From the NCBI GenBank assembly GCA_034431765.1, contig DAOUDD010000095.1, forward strand, positions 8,260 through 72,259: 64,000 bases of DNA. The letters run 5' to 3'. Within the stretch, counting starts at the first letter, position 1. The number at the start of each line of letters is the position of its first letter. This document shows positions 42,686 to 51,607 of this stretch, piece by piece. Under the pieces are notes generated by a model. That model was not told where the DNA came from. It saw only the letters and a program-made list of their open reading frames with translations, and made no database searches. The stretch comes from DASYAN01 sp034431765. GTDB lineage: Bacteria > Chloroflexota > Ktedonobacteria > Ktedonobacterales > Ktedonobacteraceae. The position numbers and the translations under genes were made by a program.

Positions 42686-44848
42686 TCAGCGTATCGTCTG
42701 CCACGCGCTCGTAAAAGCAACCGCCGCGTTCTGCGTTCTAAGCCCATAACAGACATTTCCTATAGTCTTTTCAACGAGAGCAATTTCAGGACCATCTAGA
42801 TGGATATGAAGTTGAGTATTCTGCTGCAGAACGCGTAGGGTGTGCCAGTGCGTCACCTCGAAATCTTCAGAGAGTGCCTGCTCTAGGAGAGGCTGCTCTT
42901 CGCTCTTCACCTCCAGTTGCCAGCGTGTGTTGCGTTGTGCAAGACAGAGCGCAAGTGTTTTGCCATTCTCAGCTTGTAAGAGCATGCCAAAGGCCGGTTC
43001 TTGCTCTGTTGCGCTTGCCTCCAGCTTCAGCGTTACGCCGCATTCAAAGTCTGATTGTGTATCGCCCTTGAAGATGCTGTGTGTTCCTGAGGTGCTGTTC
43101 TTTTGTTTTAGCGCACCATCTTGAATCTCCCAATCAATTTGTGTCTCGCCTTCTGCTCTCCAACCAAGCTGTGCAGGCGTGTAGTTGCTATCGAGAAACT
43201 CATCGCGGAAAGCAGTGGTGAGACTGACTGTGCTAAAGGCTGCCTGACAGTTCTGGGTGAGCAGAGCGAATTTCTGAGGTGTCTCTGGGAGAACTGTTGT
43301 GAGCACTTCCAGTCCGTCGAAAGAGATAGTCAGCAGCGATCCCGAACAGGAGAGTAAAAGCTGATGCCATGTTTCTGGGACAACGTGACCGGGGAGTGAT
43401 ACCGGGGGAAGAGGATCATCCCCAGCGCCATCGGAGCGTACTTGTAGCTGAGCCTGTGGTGTAAGGAGAATTTGCGTGCTCTTTTTTACGCCTTGCAAGT
43501 GTACTCCATAGGCTCCTTCGCCTGCTACGTGCCGCAGGTTGACTTCAAGGAGCCAGTTCTTGCCCAGTATAAAATTACTTGACTTTTTCAGCTCACCAGA
43601 ATAAACTAGCTCAACTGGAGAATCGGACTTGTGGGTAGCTCCAAATTGTTCAGCGTTCGATCCGTTCTGAGGATACTGCAAGTTTTGAGAATACTGCAAT
43701 AGGGGTACAGGCTGTTCTAGTAGAGCACGTTCACTTGTGCCATCCTCCTGTCTTACCTCTCCAGGGCCAATGTTCCATTGACCACCGATAGCGCGCCAGG
43801 ATGTGAGTGCTGTCGAGGTATCGAAATATTCGCGCAGATGTGGCATAACTGGTATAGGCTGGGGAGTTGCCGTCGGAGCACCCGTCCAGAGTTCGTCACC
43901 ATGCCAGAAGAGGCGGTCAATACACATGCGGCGGTGCTGCATATCAGGTTGCCAGGCATGATAGACAATGTAGAGATCAGTGTTGTTTGGTCCGACAACA
44001 ATTGAGTTGTGGCCTGGGCTGATCATTTGATCGTTCCCGCGCATGAGAAGAATATCATCCCCCTGCGTGCTCTTCCCCGTCCAGTCGCGCCACGAGCGAT
44101 CTTGAAGCCCCTCAGTTCCCATTGGCGTGTTCGAGAGAGCGTAACTGACGGCATAGTTATTGCGGTAGTAGCAGCCGCCGGAGAATGTCTGGTAGTAGTG
44201 CCGGCGATGGCGCAAGATGCTTGGTCCTTCGACTGTATACCAATCGATGCCTCCCTTCGCTTTACGCTGCGCCTCAAAGAGCTGCCAGGGCTGACTGGGT
44301 GCGGTAACACGTGTCAGCTTTCCAACTGGCGTGAAGGGATCTGCTAGCTTTATTACTGCATTTCCACAGCCGATAAAGCCGCCTGGCTCTTCCAGGTATT
44401 CGATAGCCATGTAGAGGTACAATTGTCCATCGAGATCGCGAAGTATATGTGGGTCAATAGCCCATGGGACAAGAGCACTTGTGAGATCGTGCCCACTGTC
44501 CTTGAAAGGTCCCTCGGGGCTATCAGCAACTGCAACGCGAATAGCGCCGACGAATTCCTGTTGATGAACGCTATAGTAGAGGAAGTATTGGCCGTTGTAC
44601 TCAGTGACTTCGGGTGCCCAGTAAAAAAAATAATTGTCTCCGAGTGCGGGCAGAGCCTTGCCAATCTTCTGCCAGTGCACCAGATCGGTACTTGTCAGGA
44701 TGGGAAAGACCCAGGATTCTGCAGCAGGATAGTTTTCAGGCTCCGTGGCGTAGGCATAATACCGCCCACGCACTTTCAGAACAAAGGGATCACCCATATT
44801 CTCAGACCAGACTGGGTTGGAATAGATGCCAGATTGTTGTAAGGACAT
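42686..44848 (-). CDS. Cytoplasmic GH43 glycosidase with C-terminal beta-sandwich region
   Basis: This 720-residue protein has a five-bladed GH43 propeller (about 1-320). The catalytic set is visible: Asp in GDPFV (about 20), Asp in WAIDPHI (about 134) and Glu in VEGPSIL (about 216). The C-terminal part (about 380-720) has two concanavalin-like/DUF1080-like beta-sandwich repeats (FRDEFLDSNYTP starts the second). There is no signal peptide. It is the last gene of the sugar operon, 15 nt after the GH43 lipoprotein, and probably splits imported arabino- or xylo-oligosaccharides. The linker near 395-410 holds an LQYSQN-LQYPQN repeat. GAAAGG lies 6 nt upstream. Confidence 0.9.
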   Translation of the reverse strand: MSLQQSGIYSNPVWSENMGDPFVLKVRGRYYAYATEPENYPAAESWVFPILTSTDLVHWQKIGKALPALGDNYFFYWAPEVTEYNGQYFLYYSVHQQEFVGAIRVAVADSPEGPFKDSGHDLTSALVPWAIDPHILRDLDGQLYLYMAIEYLEEPGGFIGCGNAVIKLADPFTPVGKLTRVTAPSQPWQLFEAQRKAKGGIDWYTVEGPSILRHRRHYYQTFSGGCYYRNNYAVSYALSNTPMGTEGLQDRSWRDWTGKSTQGDDILLMRGNDQMISPGHNSIVVGPNNTDLYIVYHAWQPDMQHRRMCIDRLFWHGDELWTGAPTATPQPIPVMPHLREYFDTSTALTSWRAIGGQWNIGPGEVRQEDGTSERALLEQPVPLLQYSQNLQYPQNGSNAEQFGATHKSDSPVELVYSGELKKSSNFILGKNWLLEVNLRHVAGEGAYGVHLQGVKKSTQILLTPQAQLQVRSDGAGDDPLPPVSLPGHVVPETWHQLLLSCSGSLLTISFDGLEVLTTVLPETPQKFALLTQNCQAAFSTVSLTTAFRDEFLDSNYTPAQLGWRAEGETQIDWEIQDGALKQKNSTSGTHSIFKGDTQSDFECGVTLKLEASATEQEPAFGMLLQAENGKTLALCLAQRNTRWQLEVKSEEQPLLEQALSEDFEVTHWHTLRVLQQNTQLHIHLDGPEIALVEKTIGNVCYGLRTQNAAVAFTSAWQTIR
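43656..43699 (-). repeat. LQYPQN coding repeat, copy 2 (tandem)
   Basis: Positions 43656-43682 repeat the sequence at 35134-35160 with one difference. A second, diverged unit (43683-43699) follows, giving LQYSQN-LQYPQN in the protein linker. Confidence 0.6.
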
Positions 44849-44863
44849 AGAAAACCTTTCTCT

Positions 44864-45955
44864 TTATGGCTGAGGTACAGTTTCGGGATCTGTTTTTGGT
44901 CCCTGCACATGTGGCTTGTCATTCTCCCAGGTGAGCTGATCAAGATCCATAAAGCGACTATCGCCACGTGATCCATCAGAATTGACTTGCCACGAGTGAT
45001 AGGCGATCCAGGTCTGGTTGCCTACCTGGAAGACAGATTCCCCACCTGGACCGATGACGAATGGTTGCTTTTGCAAGCGACTAGCAAGGATTGGATTCTC
45101 TGTCGCCTGCTCACAAGGTCCAGTAGCACTTTGACACGCTGCGTAGCCAACAGCATAGGTGGAATCAGCGTAATTGCCGCCGGAGTAGAACAGGTAGTAT
45201 TTCCCATTGTGCTGAAACATCTGGGGCGCTTCGACGACATTGCCTTCCCACGTCTGATCGTTGCGAATAAGCTGTGTCGGTGTGCCAACAACACTCAAGC
45301 CGTCAGCCGAGAGCTGTTGGGCATAGAGGTTAGTGGGTTGGGCACAGCAGTTGCCATCATTTTTGAAGTAGAGATAGAGTGTGTTGCCGTCAAGAAGGGG
45401 GCTGGGATCAATAGTTCCTCCCTGATCAGTTTGGCAGACAAGGGCATGATCACTGGTATCTTTGAATCTACCATCAGGCTTATCACTTGTTGCCACACCA
45501 ACACACTGCTTATCTGATTGCTGATCCCGTGCGGTGTAATACATTACGTATTTGTTCCCGAGTCCAATCACTTCAGGTGCCCAGACGGATGAGCCACTGG
45601 GCTTTGCCCAGGTGGGGAGGACAGGAAGTGCATCGTCAAGCATATTCCAGTGAACCAGGTCCTGTGAGTTGGCAGCTTGAATGTTTTTGCCAAAAGCGTT
45701 CGTTGCATAGGCATAGTATGTCTTCCCCGAATGAAAAATATCGGGGTCCGCAAAGTCGCTCCTGATAACGGGATTCGCAAATTGTCCCACACTGGGACCA
45801 GCCGTAGTCGTTGCCTGTTGCTGGCTTTGCCCACTCTGTCCACCGCAACTGGTGAGTAGAGTTAATAAGACAAACAGGATGACGCACGTCAAAAATGGAA
45901 GCGCTCTGTGTTGCAAGAGCGCTCTTCCTCGTACAGAGAATCGAGATATCTGCAT
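44864..45955 (-). CDS. GH43 lipoprotein, arabinanase/xylosidase-like
   Basis: This 363-residue exported hydrolase has a lipoprotein signal: a basic start, a hydrophobic core (about 19-34) and the lipobox LLTSC (Cys about 37). A Ser/Gln/Thr-rich spacer follows. The GH43 propeller has Asp in FADPDIF (about 70), Asp in TIDPSPLL (about 184) and Glu in VVEAPQMF (about 244). It would cut arabinan- or xylan-type chains outside the membrane to feed the adjacent ABC transporter. It lies 12 nt after the MalG-type permease gene and 15 nt before the second GH43. Confidence 0.9.
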   Translation of the reverse strand: MQISRFSVRGRALLQHRALPFLTCVILFVLLTLLTSCGGQSGQSQQQATTTAGPSVGQFANPVIRSDFADPDIFHSGKTYYAYATNAFGKNIQAANSQDLVHWNMLDDALPVLPTWAKPSGSSVWAPEVIGLGNKYVMYYTARDQQSDKQCVGVATSDKPDGRFKDTSDHALVCQTDQGGTIDPSPLLDGNTLYLYFKNDGNCCAQPTNLYAQQLSADGLSVVGTPTQLIRNDQTWEGNVVEAPQMFQHNGKYYLFYSGGNYADSTYAVGYAACQSATGPCEQATENPILASRLQKQPFVIGPGGESVFQVGNQTWIAYHSWQVNSDGSRGDSRFMDLDQLTWENDKPHVQGPKTDPETVPQP

Positions 45956-45967
45956 CGTGCTTATCCC

Positions 45968-46882
45968 CTATCCCTTCAGACCAGTACTTGCAACACTGCG
46001 TACAATGTAGCGCTGTAAGGCAATGTAGATGATCAGCACGGGAACGGCAACGATCACAGCTCCAGCCATCATCAATCCGTATTCTGAAGTGTATGCACCT
46101 TGTAGTGTGCGCAATCCAGGGGGCAATGTCAAGAGATTCGTATCTTGCAGAATCAGCAGTGGCCACAGGAAGTCATTCCAGCTTGCCAGGAAGGTAATAA
46201 TCGCAAGCGTTGCGAGAGCTGGCTTGGCGAGAGGGAGAACCACCTGGTAGAACGTCTGGAATATATTCGCTCCATCCATACGAGCAGCTTCTTCCAGCTC
46301 TTTAGGGAGCGACTGAAAGAACTGACGTAGGAAGAAGACACCGAAGACGCCGGAGAGACCAGGTAGAATGACACCTGCGTAAGTATTGAGCAGTCCCAGA
46401 TTCGTGATTGTCAGGAAATTGGGGATCAAGAACATCAAGCCCGGCATAAACAGCGTCGCAATCATCAGGGCAAACAACATATTGCGGCCACGAAATTGCA
46501 GACGCGCATAGCCATATGCCGCAAGTGAATCGATAGCAACAATCAGAACAGTGCTGATTGTTGAGACAAGGACACTATTCAGGAACCATTGAAAAATGGG
46601 CACGCTTGGATCTGTCAGGAGATTCTGGTAGTTTTCCAGCGTGAAGCGCTTAGGAAACCAGTAGATATCCGGCAAGAAGAGCTGTGATTTTGGCTTAAAG
46701 GATGTCGAGAGCATCCAGAGCAGCGGAATCAGAATCAACAAAGCGATCAGTGTCAAAAGCAGATACATCAGCGCATTGCTAATCAAGCGACGCGTCCGAT
46801 AACGTTTTGTCGCATCAGCGACGATATGAGTCGTGCTGGCGGCCTGTACAGGTGAAGGCGTGGTAGGTAGTGCGGAACTCAT
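45968..46882 (-). CDS. Sugar ABC transporter permease, MalG type
   Basis: This 304-residue inner-membrane permease has six membrane helices. The EAA loop for ATPase docking is EEAARMDGANIFQTFYQVVLPLAKPAL (about 198-224). It pairs with the MalF-type protein encoded just upstream. AAAGGAG lies 6 nt before the ATG. Together with the binding lipoprotein it imports an oligosaccharide, by context a pentose polymer fragment. No ATP-binding subunit is in the cluster; a shared MsiK-like ATPase elsewhere is likely. Confidence 0.94.
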   Translation of the reverse strand: MSSALPTTPSPVQAASTTHIVADATKRYRTRRLISNALMYLLLTLIALLILIPLLWMLSTSFKPKSQLFLPDIYWFPKRFTLENYQNLLTDPSVPIFQWFLNSVLVSTISTVLIVAIDSLAAYGYARLQFRGRNMLFALMIATLFMPGLMFLIPNFLTITNLGLLNTYAGVILPGLSGVFGVFFLRQFFQSLPKELEEAARMDGANIFQTFYQVVLPLAKPALATLAIITFLASWNDFLWPLLILQDTNLLTLPPGLRTLQGAYTSEYGLMMAGAVIVAVPVLIIYIALQRYIVRSVASTGLKG

Positions 46883-46896
46883 GCGCTGCTCCTTTG

Positions 46897-47847
46897 CTAG
46901 TCACGGCTCTGGAAGATTTTAAAGTTCGCGTACGAAATGATGATCATGATGGCGGCAACAATGAGGGACATCGCCGCAGCAGTGCCCACGAAGTGGCGCA
47001 CAAATCCCATATTGTAGATCTCGAACATAACTGGCTGCGTCGATCCACCACCACCTGGGCGAGGAGGACCACCGTTGGTCATAAAGAAGGGCTGTCCAAA
47101 GAGATTGAATGACGCGATGATGGAGGTGGTTACAATGAAGAGCATAACCGGGCGCAGCATGGGCAGCGTCACACGCCACAGTCTATTCCAGCTATTCGCA
47201 CCATCGACATTCGCTGCTTCATTCATCTCCACCGGAATATCCTGCAGAGCGGCCAGGTAGATAATCATATTGAAGCCCATCGTCCACCAGATGGTAGCGA
47301 CGACAATCGAGACCCAGGCCCATGGCAATGTTGAGAGCCACTGAGGAGTCGCGAGATGCCAGGCTGCCAGATAGTAGTTGATCAACCCACCCTGGCTTTG
47401 AAAGATCCAGAACCAGAGCAGACCAACGACCGCGACTGAGAGCACCCAGGGCGCGAAGTAGATAGCACGAAAAGCGTTACGCCCTGGCAGCTTCTGGTTG
47501 AGCAAAAGAGCCAGTAACAGTGGAATAACCACTAGCAGGGGAACGCTATAGATCACAAACTGCACTGTATTCCAGAGCGAGTTCCAGAACTCCTGAAACT
47601 CAACCGTTCCACGTGTAAAGATATTAATGTAGTTCTGTAACCCGATAAAGGCATTGCCACTGGGTTGAAGATAGTCGTATCGGAAGAGGCTGATGTACAG
47701 TCCATCAAAAAACGGATAACCGAGGAAGACAATAAAGAAAATCAAATGCGGCAAGATGAACGCATACGGAACCCAATTGATTCTGCGGCCCGCTTTCCGC
47801 GCTCCTGTACGTGCGGTGATTCCCTGTTGGGGAAGAGCTGTCGCCAT
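46897..47847 (-). CDS. Sugar ABC transporter permease, MalF type
   Basis: This 316-residue permease has six membrane helices. The EAA loop is NEAANVDGANSWNRLWRVTLPMLRP (about 207-231). The first helix follows a basic N-terminus. GGAGAT lies 6 nt before the ATG. It is the second gene of the operon, 131 bp after the binding lipoprotein and 14 bp before the MalG-type gene. Confidence 0.94.
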   Translation of the reverse strand: MATALPQQGITARTGARKAGRRINWVPYAFILPHLIFFIVFLGYPFFDGLYISLFRYDYLQPSGNAFIGLQNYINIFTRGTVEFQEFWNSLWNTVQFVIYSVPLLVVIPLLLALLLNQKLPGRNAFRAIYFAPWVLSVAVVGLLWFWIFQSQGGLINYYLAAWHLATPQWLSTLPWAWVSIVVATIWWTMGFNMIIYLAALQDIPVEMNEAANVDGANSWNRLWRVTLPMLRPVMLFIVTTSIIASFNLFGQPFFMTNGGPPRPGGGGSTQPVMFEIYNMGFVRHFVGTAAAMSLIVAAIMIIISYANFKIFQSRD

Positions 47848-47891
47848 TGCCTATCTCCTCTGTGCTGCGCTGCTGTCTTGATAGAGAGAGG

Positions 47892-47927
47892 AGTCCGTGC
47901 AGAGATTCTGCGCTCTCTCCACGGACT
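47892..47927 (-). promoter_or_regulatory. Intercistronic hairpin after the binding-protein gene
   Basis: AGTCCGTG (47892-47899) pairs with CACGGACT (47920-47927), with an inner GCAGA/TCTGC stem. No T run follows on the minus strand. Hairpins after binding-protein genes often raise the level of that protein above its permeases; I infer the same here. Confidence 0.5.
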
Positions 47928-47978
47928 GCTGAGAGTAGTGCCCCTGGAAACCTGAAGCAACCAGGATGCCCTGGAGGT

Positions 47979-49301
47979 TTACTTGGTTGTAGGAGCACTT
48001 CCGTACTTCTGCTTATTCTGTGTCAGAATCTGGTCAGCGCGATTGGCGGCATCAGTTAAAGCCTTTTGCAGGTCATTTGTGTTGCCCGCCATCACTGCAC
48101 CGATGGCCTCACTTAGCGGGACAAAGGCGTCCGAGATTCCAGGAGATGCAGGAGGGAAAACAGGCGTCTCCACAGCCTTAGCGAGGGCAGCCTGAAGTGG
48201 GTATGTCTTGCTATCGAGTCCACTGCGCACTTTGTTGGATGCTGGCACGTTGCCCGCCTTGGACCACTGTTGCGAATTATCGACCAGGTACTTGATAAAG
48301 ACTGTTGCTGCCGAATCTTTACACTTATCATTGCCCTTTTTGTGTACAGGTAATCCGAGAGAGGCCATCCCTGCCCATGTTGCTGGCTGTGTCCCAATTT
48401 GTGGTGCAGCAGCGGCAACCCCATTAAAGTCAACTCCGCTACCAGTTACATTCGTTGCTTGCCAGATACCGTTCCAGATGATGCCGACTTTGCCAGACTT
48501 GAAGGAGTTGAGGTCAGCGTCTACCTCCAGCTTGGGAGCAGAATACTTGCTTTGTGCATCTTTCATCCACTGCAGAGCCTTGACGCCAGCCTCGCTATTC
48601 CACGTTGCCTGTGTTGCATCCGTGTTGAACTCGCTTCCACCATATTGATGGAGCAATTGCTGGAAGATCTGCTGAACTGGAAAGCCGGTTGTAATCATAA
48701 AGCCATGGTTGCCATCTTTGGTTACGGCTTCAGCGGCTTTCGTGAAATCACTCGCCGTTTTAGGACTATTGCTAATTCCATACTTCTTGAGCAGGTCGGC
48801 ATTGTAGTACATGGTCATGGGGACCATGCTCAGCGGAACAACGTAATGATGACCTGCAACCTGGCTAATCTTCCAGGCGGCTTGCGGGAAATCACTGCTG
48901 GTATAGCCAGCTTTCGAGATAAGGTCGTCAACGGGGCGAATAACGTTGCGATAGGCCTCGGTTGCGATCTGATCCTCATTGATGATGGCAACATCAGGAA
49001 GTGTATCAGAGGCAGCGGCTGTGTCAAGCTTTGTCGTGTAGTCGGACTGTGTCGTCATTGTCACTTTAATAGTGTTGGAATGACTCGCATTAAAGCTTGA
49101 CACCAGACGATTCATATAGGGACCATCGGGTCCAGTGAACGGATTCCAGTATGACAATTGTACATTTGAACAGCCAGAAGCGAGATCTGTTCCGCCACTG
49201 TTCGATGACGTTCCAGTACTACCACCACATGCGGCGAGAAACAGACTGAACATGCTAAAAAGCATAAAAATGCTCACCGTTCTCTTTCCCTTGTGTCGCA
49301 C
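47979..49301 (-). CDS. Sugar ABC transporter substrate-binding lipoprotein
   Basis: This 440-residue extracellular solute-binding protein (family 1, MalE-like) has a signal peptide with the lipobox LFLAAC (Cys about 26) and a Ser/Gly linker. VQLSYWNPFTGPDGPYMNRLVSSFNASH opens the first lobe, and the typical VPLSMVPMTMYYNADLLKKYG lies near 170. The start is GTG 49301 with AGGAGG 8 nt upstream. It is the first gene of the sugar operon and the likely sensor of its substrate. It is controlled from the LacI operators at 49547-49580. Confidence 0.94.
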   Translation of the reverse strand: MRHKGKRTVSIFMLFSMFSLFLAACGGSTGTSSNSGGTDLASGCSNVQLSYWNPFTGPDGPYMNRLVSSFNASHSNTIKVTMTTQSDYTTKLDTAAASDTLPDVAIINEDQIATEAYRNVIRPVDDLISKAGYTSSDFPQAAWKISQVAGHHYVVPLSMVPMTMYYNADLLKKYGISNSPKTASDFTKAAEAVTKDGNHGFMITTGFPVQQIFQQLLHQYGGSEFNTDATQATWNSEAGVKALQWMKDAQSKYSAPKLEVDADLNSFKSGKVGIIWNGIWQATNVTGSGVDFNGVAAAAPQIGTQPATWAGMASLGLPVHKKGNDKCKDSAATVFIKYLVDNSQQWSKAGNVPASNKVRSGLDSKTYPLQAALAKAVETPVFPPASPGISDAFVPLSEAIGAVMAGNTNDLQKALTDAANRADQILTQNKQKYGSAPTTK

Positions 49302-49546
49302 CTGTGTGCCTCCTTTTCCCTCTCTCTTCCTCTTCTGGGATGCTGATCGCCGTAGAAACTTTCAGGTAGAGTACACGCTCGTTCATCTCAATGGTATAAA
49401 ACGCCTTTACTGATTTTTTACTAGTGCAATGAGGCAGAACGTGAGCGTAGTGTAGGGAAGGTTTCCTTGTTACACGTATACAAATAGGCGTGCCGTGCGC
49501 ATCTGCATTGAGCCTCCCAGATCTGGAGGAGAGGTAACTGTAGTAA

Positions 49547-49608
49547 TTACAACGTTGTAATCATACTTACAACGTTGTAAAATTAACATAGAAAGTGTCC
49601 TTTGTCAA
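49547..49608. promoter_or_regulatory. Double LacI-type operator and sugar-operon promoter
   Basis: Two perfect 14-bp palindromes TTACAACGTTGTAA lie at 49547-49560 and 49567-49580, with 20 bp between centres (about two helical turns). On the minus strand TTGACA (49603-49608) is a good -35, with an AT-rich -10 (TTAATT/TAATTT) about 16-17 nt on. The start site would fall in or beside the second palindrome. The LacI product encoded at 49762 should bind here and block the operon. Confidence 0.8.
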
Positions 49609-49761
49609 TGCTTTTCCATGGAAGAAGGTAGATTCTCAAGATGTGGTTAAGAAAGAGAGGAGGAAAGATTACAAGGGAATTCGCGTATTGACAACGAAAG
49701 GTGTCCATGCTATATTTTTGTGCCAGTACGTTACTGTTGTGGTTTTGTAAAGGAAGAGATC

Positions 49762-50799
49762 GTGGCTGCAACATTGAAGGACGTTGCCCGAAAAGCAGGA
49801 GTGTCGATTAAAACAGTATCGAATGTTATCCACGGAAATATTTCTGTTACCGCAGAGAAGCAACAACGTGTGCGTCGTGCAATCGATGAACTGCACTATC
49901 AGCCTAACTTGCCTGCTCGTTATCTACGTAAAAGCCATGTTGGGGTCATTGCCCTGGCGATTCCTGATCTCAGTAATCCCTATTTTGCGGAGATCGGCAA
50001 TATTATTGTTGCTGAGGCTGCAAAGCATTCTTACACTGTTCTACTTGATCATACGAGCGGTGAGCGTGAGTACGAGCGCCTGGTCATTAATGGGTTACGC
50101 CCTCGCCTCATTGACGGTATCATTCTCAATCCGCTTGCTCTTGAGCGAGAAGATCTGCTACCAGAGAGGGTGACTGTGCCGATGTTGCTGCTTGGCGAAC
50201 GATTTTTTGACGCGGCCTATGATCATGTTTCGATGAACAATGTCGCGGCAGCACGCCTGGCTGTAGATCATCTTTTAGATATGGGCAGGCGGCGTATTGC
50301 TGCTATTGGAGCGCAGGAGATTTTTTCTGGTGAGTCGGCAAGGTTACGTCTGCAAGGCTATACCGAAGGTCTGGCTGCGGCGGGTATTCCATTTGATCTC
50401 CGTCTTGTTGCTGGTGTAAATACATTTCATCGCCTGGATGGCATGAGAGCGATGCAGAAGTTATTAGAACTGGAGCAATTGCCTGATGCGGTCTTTTGCT
50501 TCAATGACCTCCTGGCCTTTGGTGCTGTACGTACATTGCAAGAAGCAGGCCTGCGCGTGCCAGAGGACGTTGCCGTTGTGGGCATTGATGACATCGAAGA
50601 GAGCCGTTATGCATTCCCCTCCTTGACAACGATTTCACCTGATAAGCAGAAAATTGGCGAATTAGCTGTAAAGCTGCTCCTCGAACGTATCCATGGCTCA
50701 CGTACAGGCTCTCCTGAACACATTGAAGTTCCCTTTAGACTCGTTGTTCGTGAAAGTACTGCTGGTCGCTCCGCTGCCAGATTGCTATCAAGTGTTTAA
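49762..50799 (+). CDS. LacI-family transcriptional repressor
   Basis: This regulator of about 345 residues has an N-terminal LacI helix-turn-helix (LKDVARKAGVSIKTVSNVI, about 5-23) with the hinge helix (YLRKSH). The periplasmic-binding-like sensor domain (about 60-335) has GVIALAIPDLSNPYF and FCFNDLLAFGA, ending VVGIDDIEESRY. I chose GTG 49762 with AAAGGA 8 nt upstream. A longer frame from 49720 adds 14 residues before the HTH. It is divergent from the sugar operon and probably autoregulated through the same palindromes. Confidence 0.93.
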   Translation: MAATLKDVARKAGVSIKTVSNVIHGNISVTAEKQQRVRRAIDELHYQPNLPARYLRKSHVGVIALAIPDLSNPYFAEIGNIIVAEAAKHSYTVLLDHTSGEREYERLVINGLRPRLIDGIILNPLALEREDLLPERVTVPMLLLGERFFDAAYDHVSMNNVAAARLAVDHLLDMGRRRIAAIGAQEIFSGESARLRLQGYTEGLAAAGIPFDLRLVAGVNTFHRLDGMRAMQKLLELEQLPDAVFCFNDLLAFGAVRTLQEAGLRVPEDVAVVGIDDIEESRYAFPSLTTISPDKQKIGELAVKLLLERIHGSRTGSPEHIEVPFRLVVRESTAGRSAARLLSSV

Positions 50800-50815
50800 G
50801 GGAGGTCCATTGATT

Positions 50816-51295
50816 ATGAATGATACTGTCGAACAACTGATACATAACCCTAACTTTAAGCCGTCAGCAAATGCGCAGACTGATATTGAGAGTGGTCAGG
50901 TTGATGCACGTATAGTACGTACGCTCCTGACGCTGACTGAGAAGCACACTATCAATGTCTCCTTGATAAAGACAGGACATCCTTTAGGACCAAGGACTCC
51001 AGGGGGCTACCCCAACAGTCACTTCTACTATCGAGCTGTAGACATCACTGCCGTCGATGGAATATCTATACAAGAGCATGGAGGTGATCCTGCTATTCTT
51101 GACGTGGGACGAATTTTGCGCGGTATTCCTCCTCAAGAGAGGCCTGATCACATCTTTGGCCCTCAAGAATGGCATACCGCCCTACGCTATCCTGCATCTA
51201 CTGGCTTTAGAAGCGATCCCTTTCATAATAGTATCCACGTCGATCATATACACCTGAGCTTTGAGACAGAAAACGGAACAGAAAATCAGGAATGA
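50816..51295 (+). CDS. Small protein resembling DD-peptidase (M15-like) metal site
   Basis: This protein of about 159 residues starts at ATG 50816, with GGGAGG about 10 nt upstream. The motif SHFYYRAVDI (about 70-79) has the His and Asp spacing of M15/hedgehog-fold zinc peptidases, and the C-terminal VDHIHLSF (about 144-151) fits their final His-x-His. There is no signal peptide, so a cell-wall role is uncertain. It begins 17 bp after the LacI stop, perhaps co-transcribed. A longer frame from 50693 overlaps LacI coding sequence and is unlikely. Confidence 0.55.
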   Translation: MNDTVEQLIHNPNFKPSANAQTDIESGQVDARIVRTLLTLTEKHTINVSLIKTGHPLGPRTPGGYPNSHFYYRAVDITAVDGISIQEHGGDPAILDVGRILRGIPPQERPDHIFGPQEWHTALRYPASTGFRSDPFHNSIHVDHIHLSFETENGTENQE

Positions 51296-51607
51296 AACCT
51301 GGTCTATGAAATACTCCTGCAAAACGTATAAGACGTATGGGAACAATAAAGGCATCTCTTTCTAGAAAAATCTTTCGTATAGTCGTGAGGTAAGCCCGAA
51401 AGAAGATGCTGATTTTCAGCATCTATTGTAGGATTGCAACTCCCTGATCCATACTTAAGGAGTCGTTATAATGAAGTTTAAAAATTTAACTGGAAGATAG
51501 TGTGTTCAAATATCCTCCACTTAATTTCTTAAAATTCATCATGCAAGCTGTTTCATAGTGGATGAAGATAACGTGCTGATAAGAAGCTTCGCAGAGGAGA
51601 GTATTTT
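51296..51607. other. Intergenic region with a hairpin
   Basis: AGATGCTGA (51404-51412) and TCAGCATCT (51416-51424) form a 9-bp hairpin with a TTT loop, a weak candidate terminator for the preceding gene. Nothing else is clear before the zwf ribosome binding site. Confidence 0.45.

Noticed and set aside
49547..49580. CRISPR-like direct repeat
   Set aside because: Only two copies of a 14-bp perfect palindrome with a 6-bp gap in a promoter; operators explain it fully.
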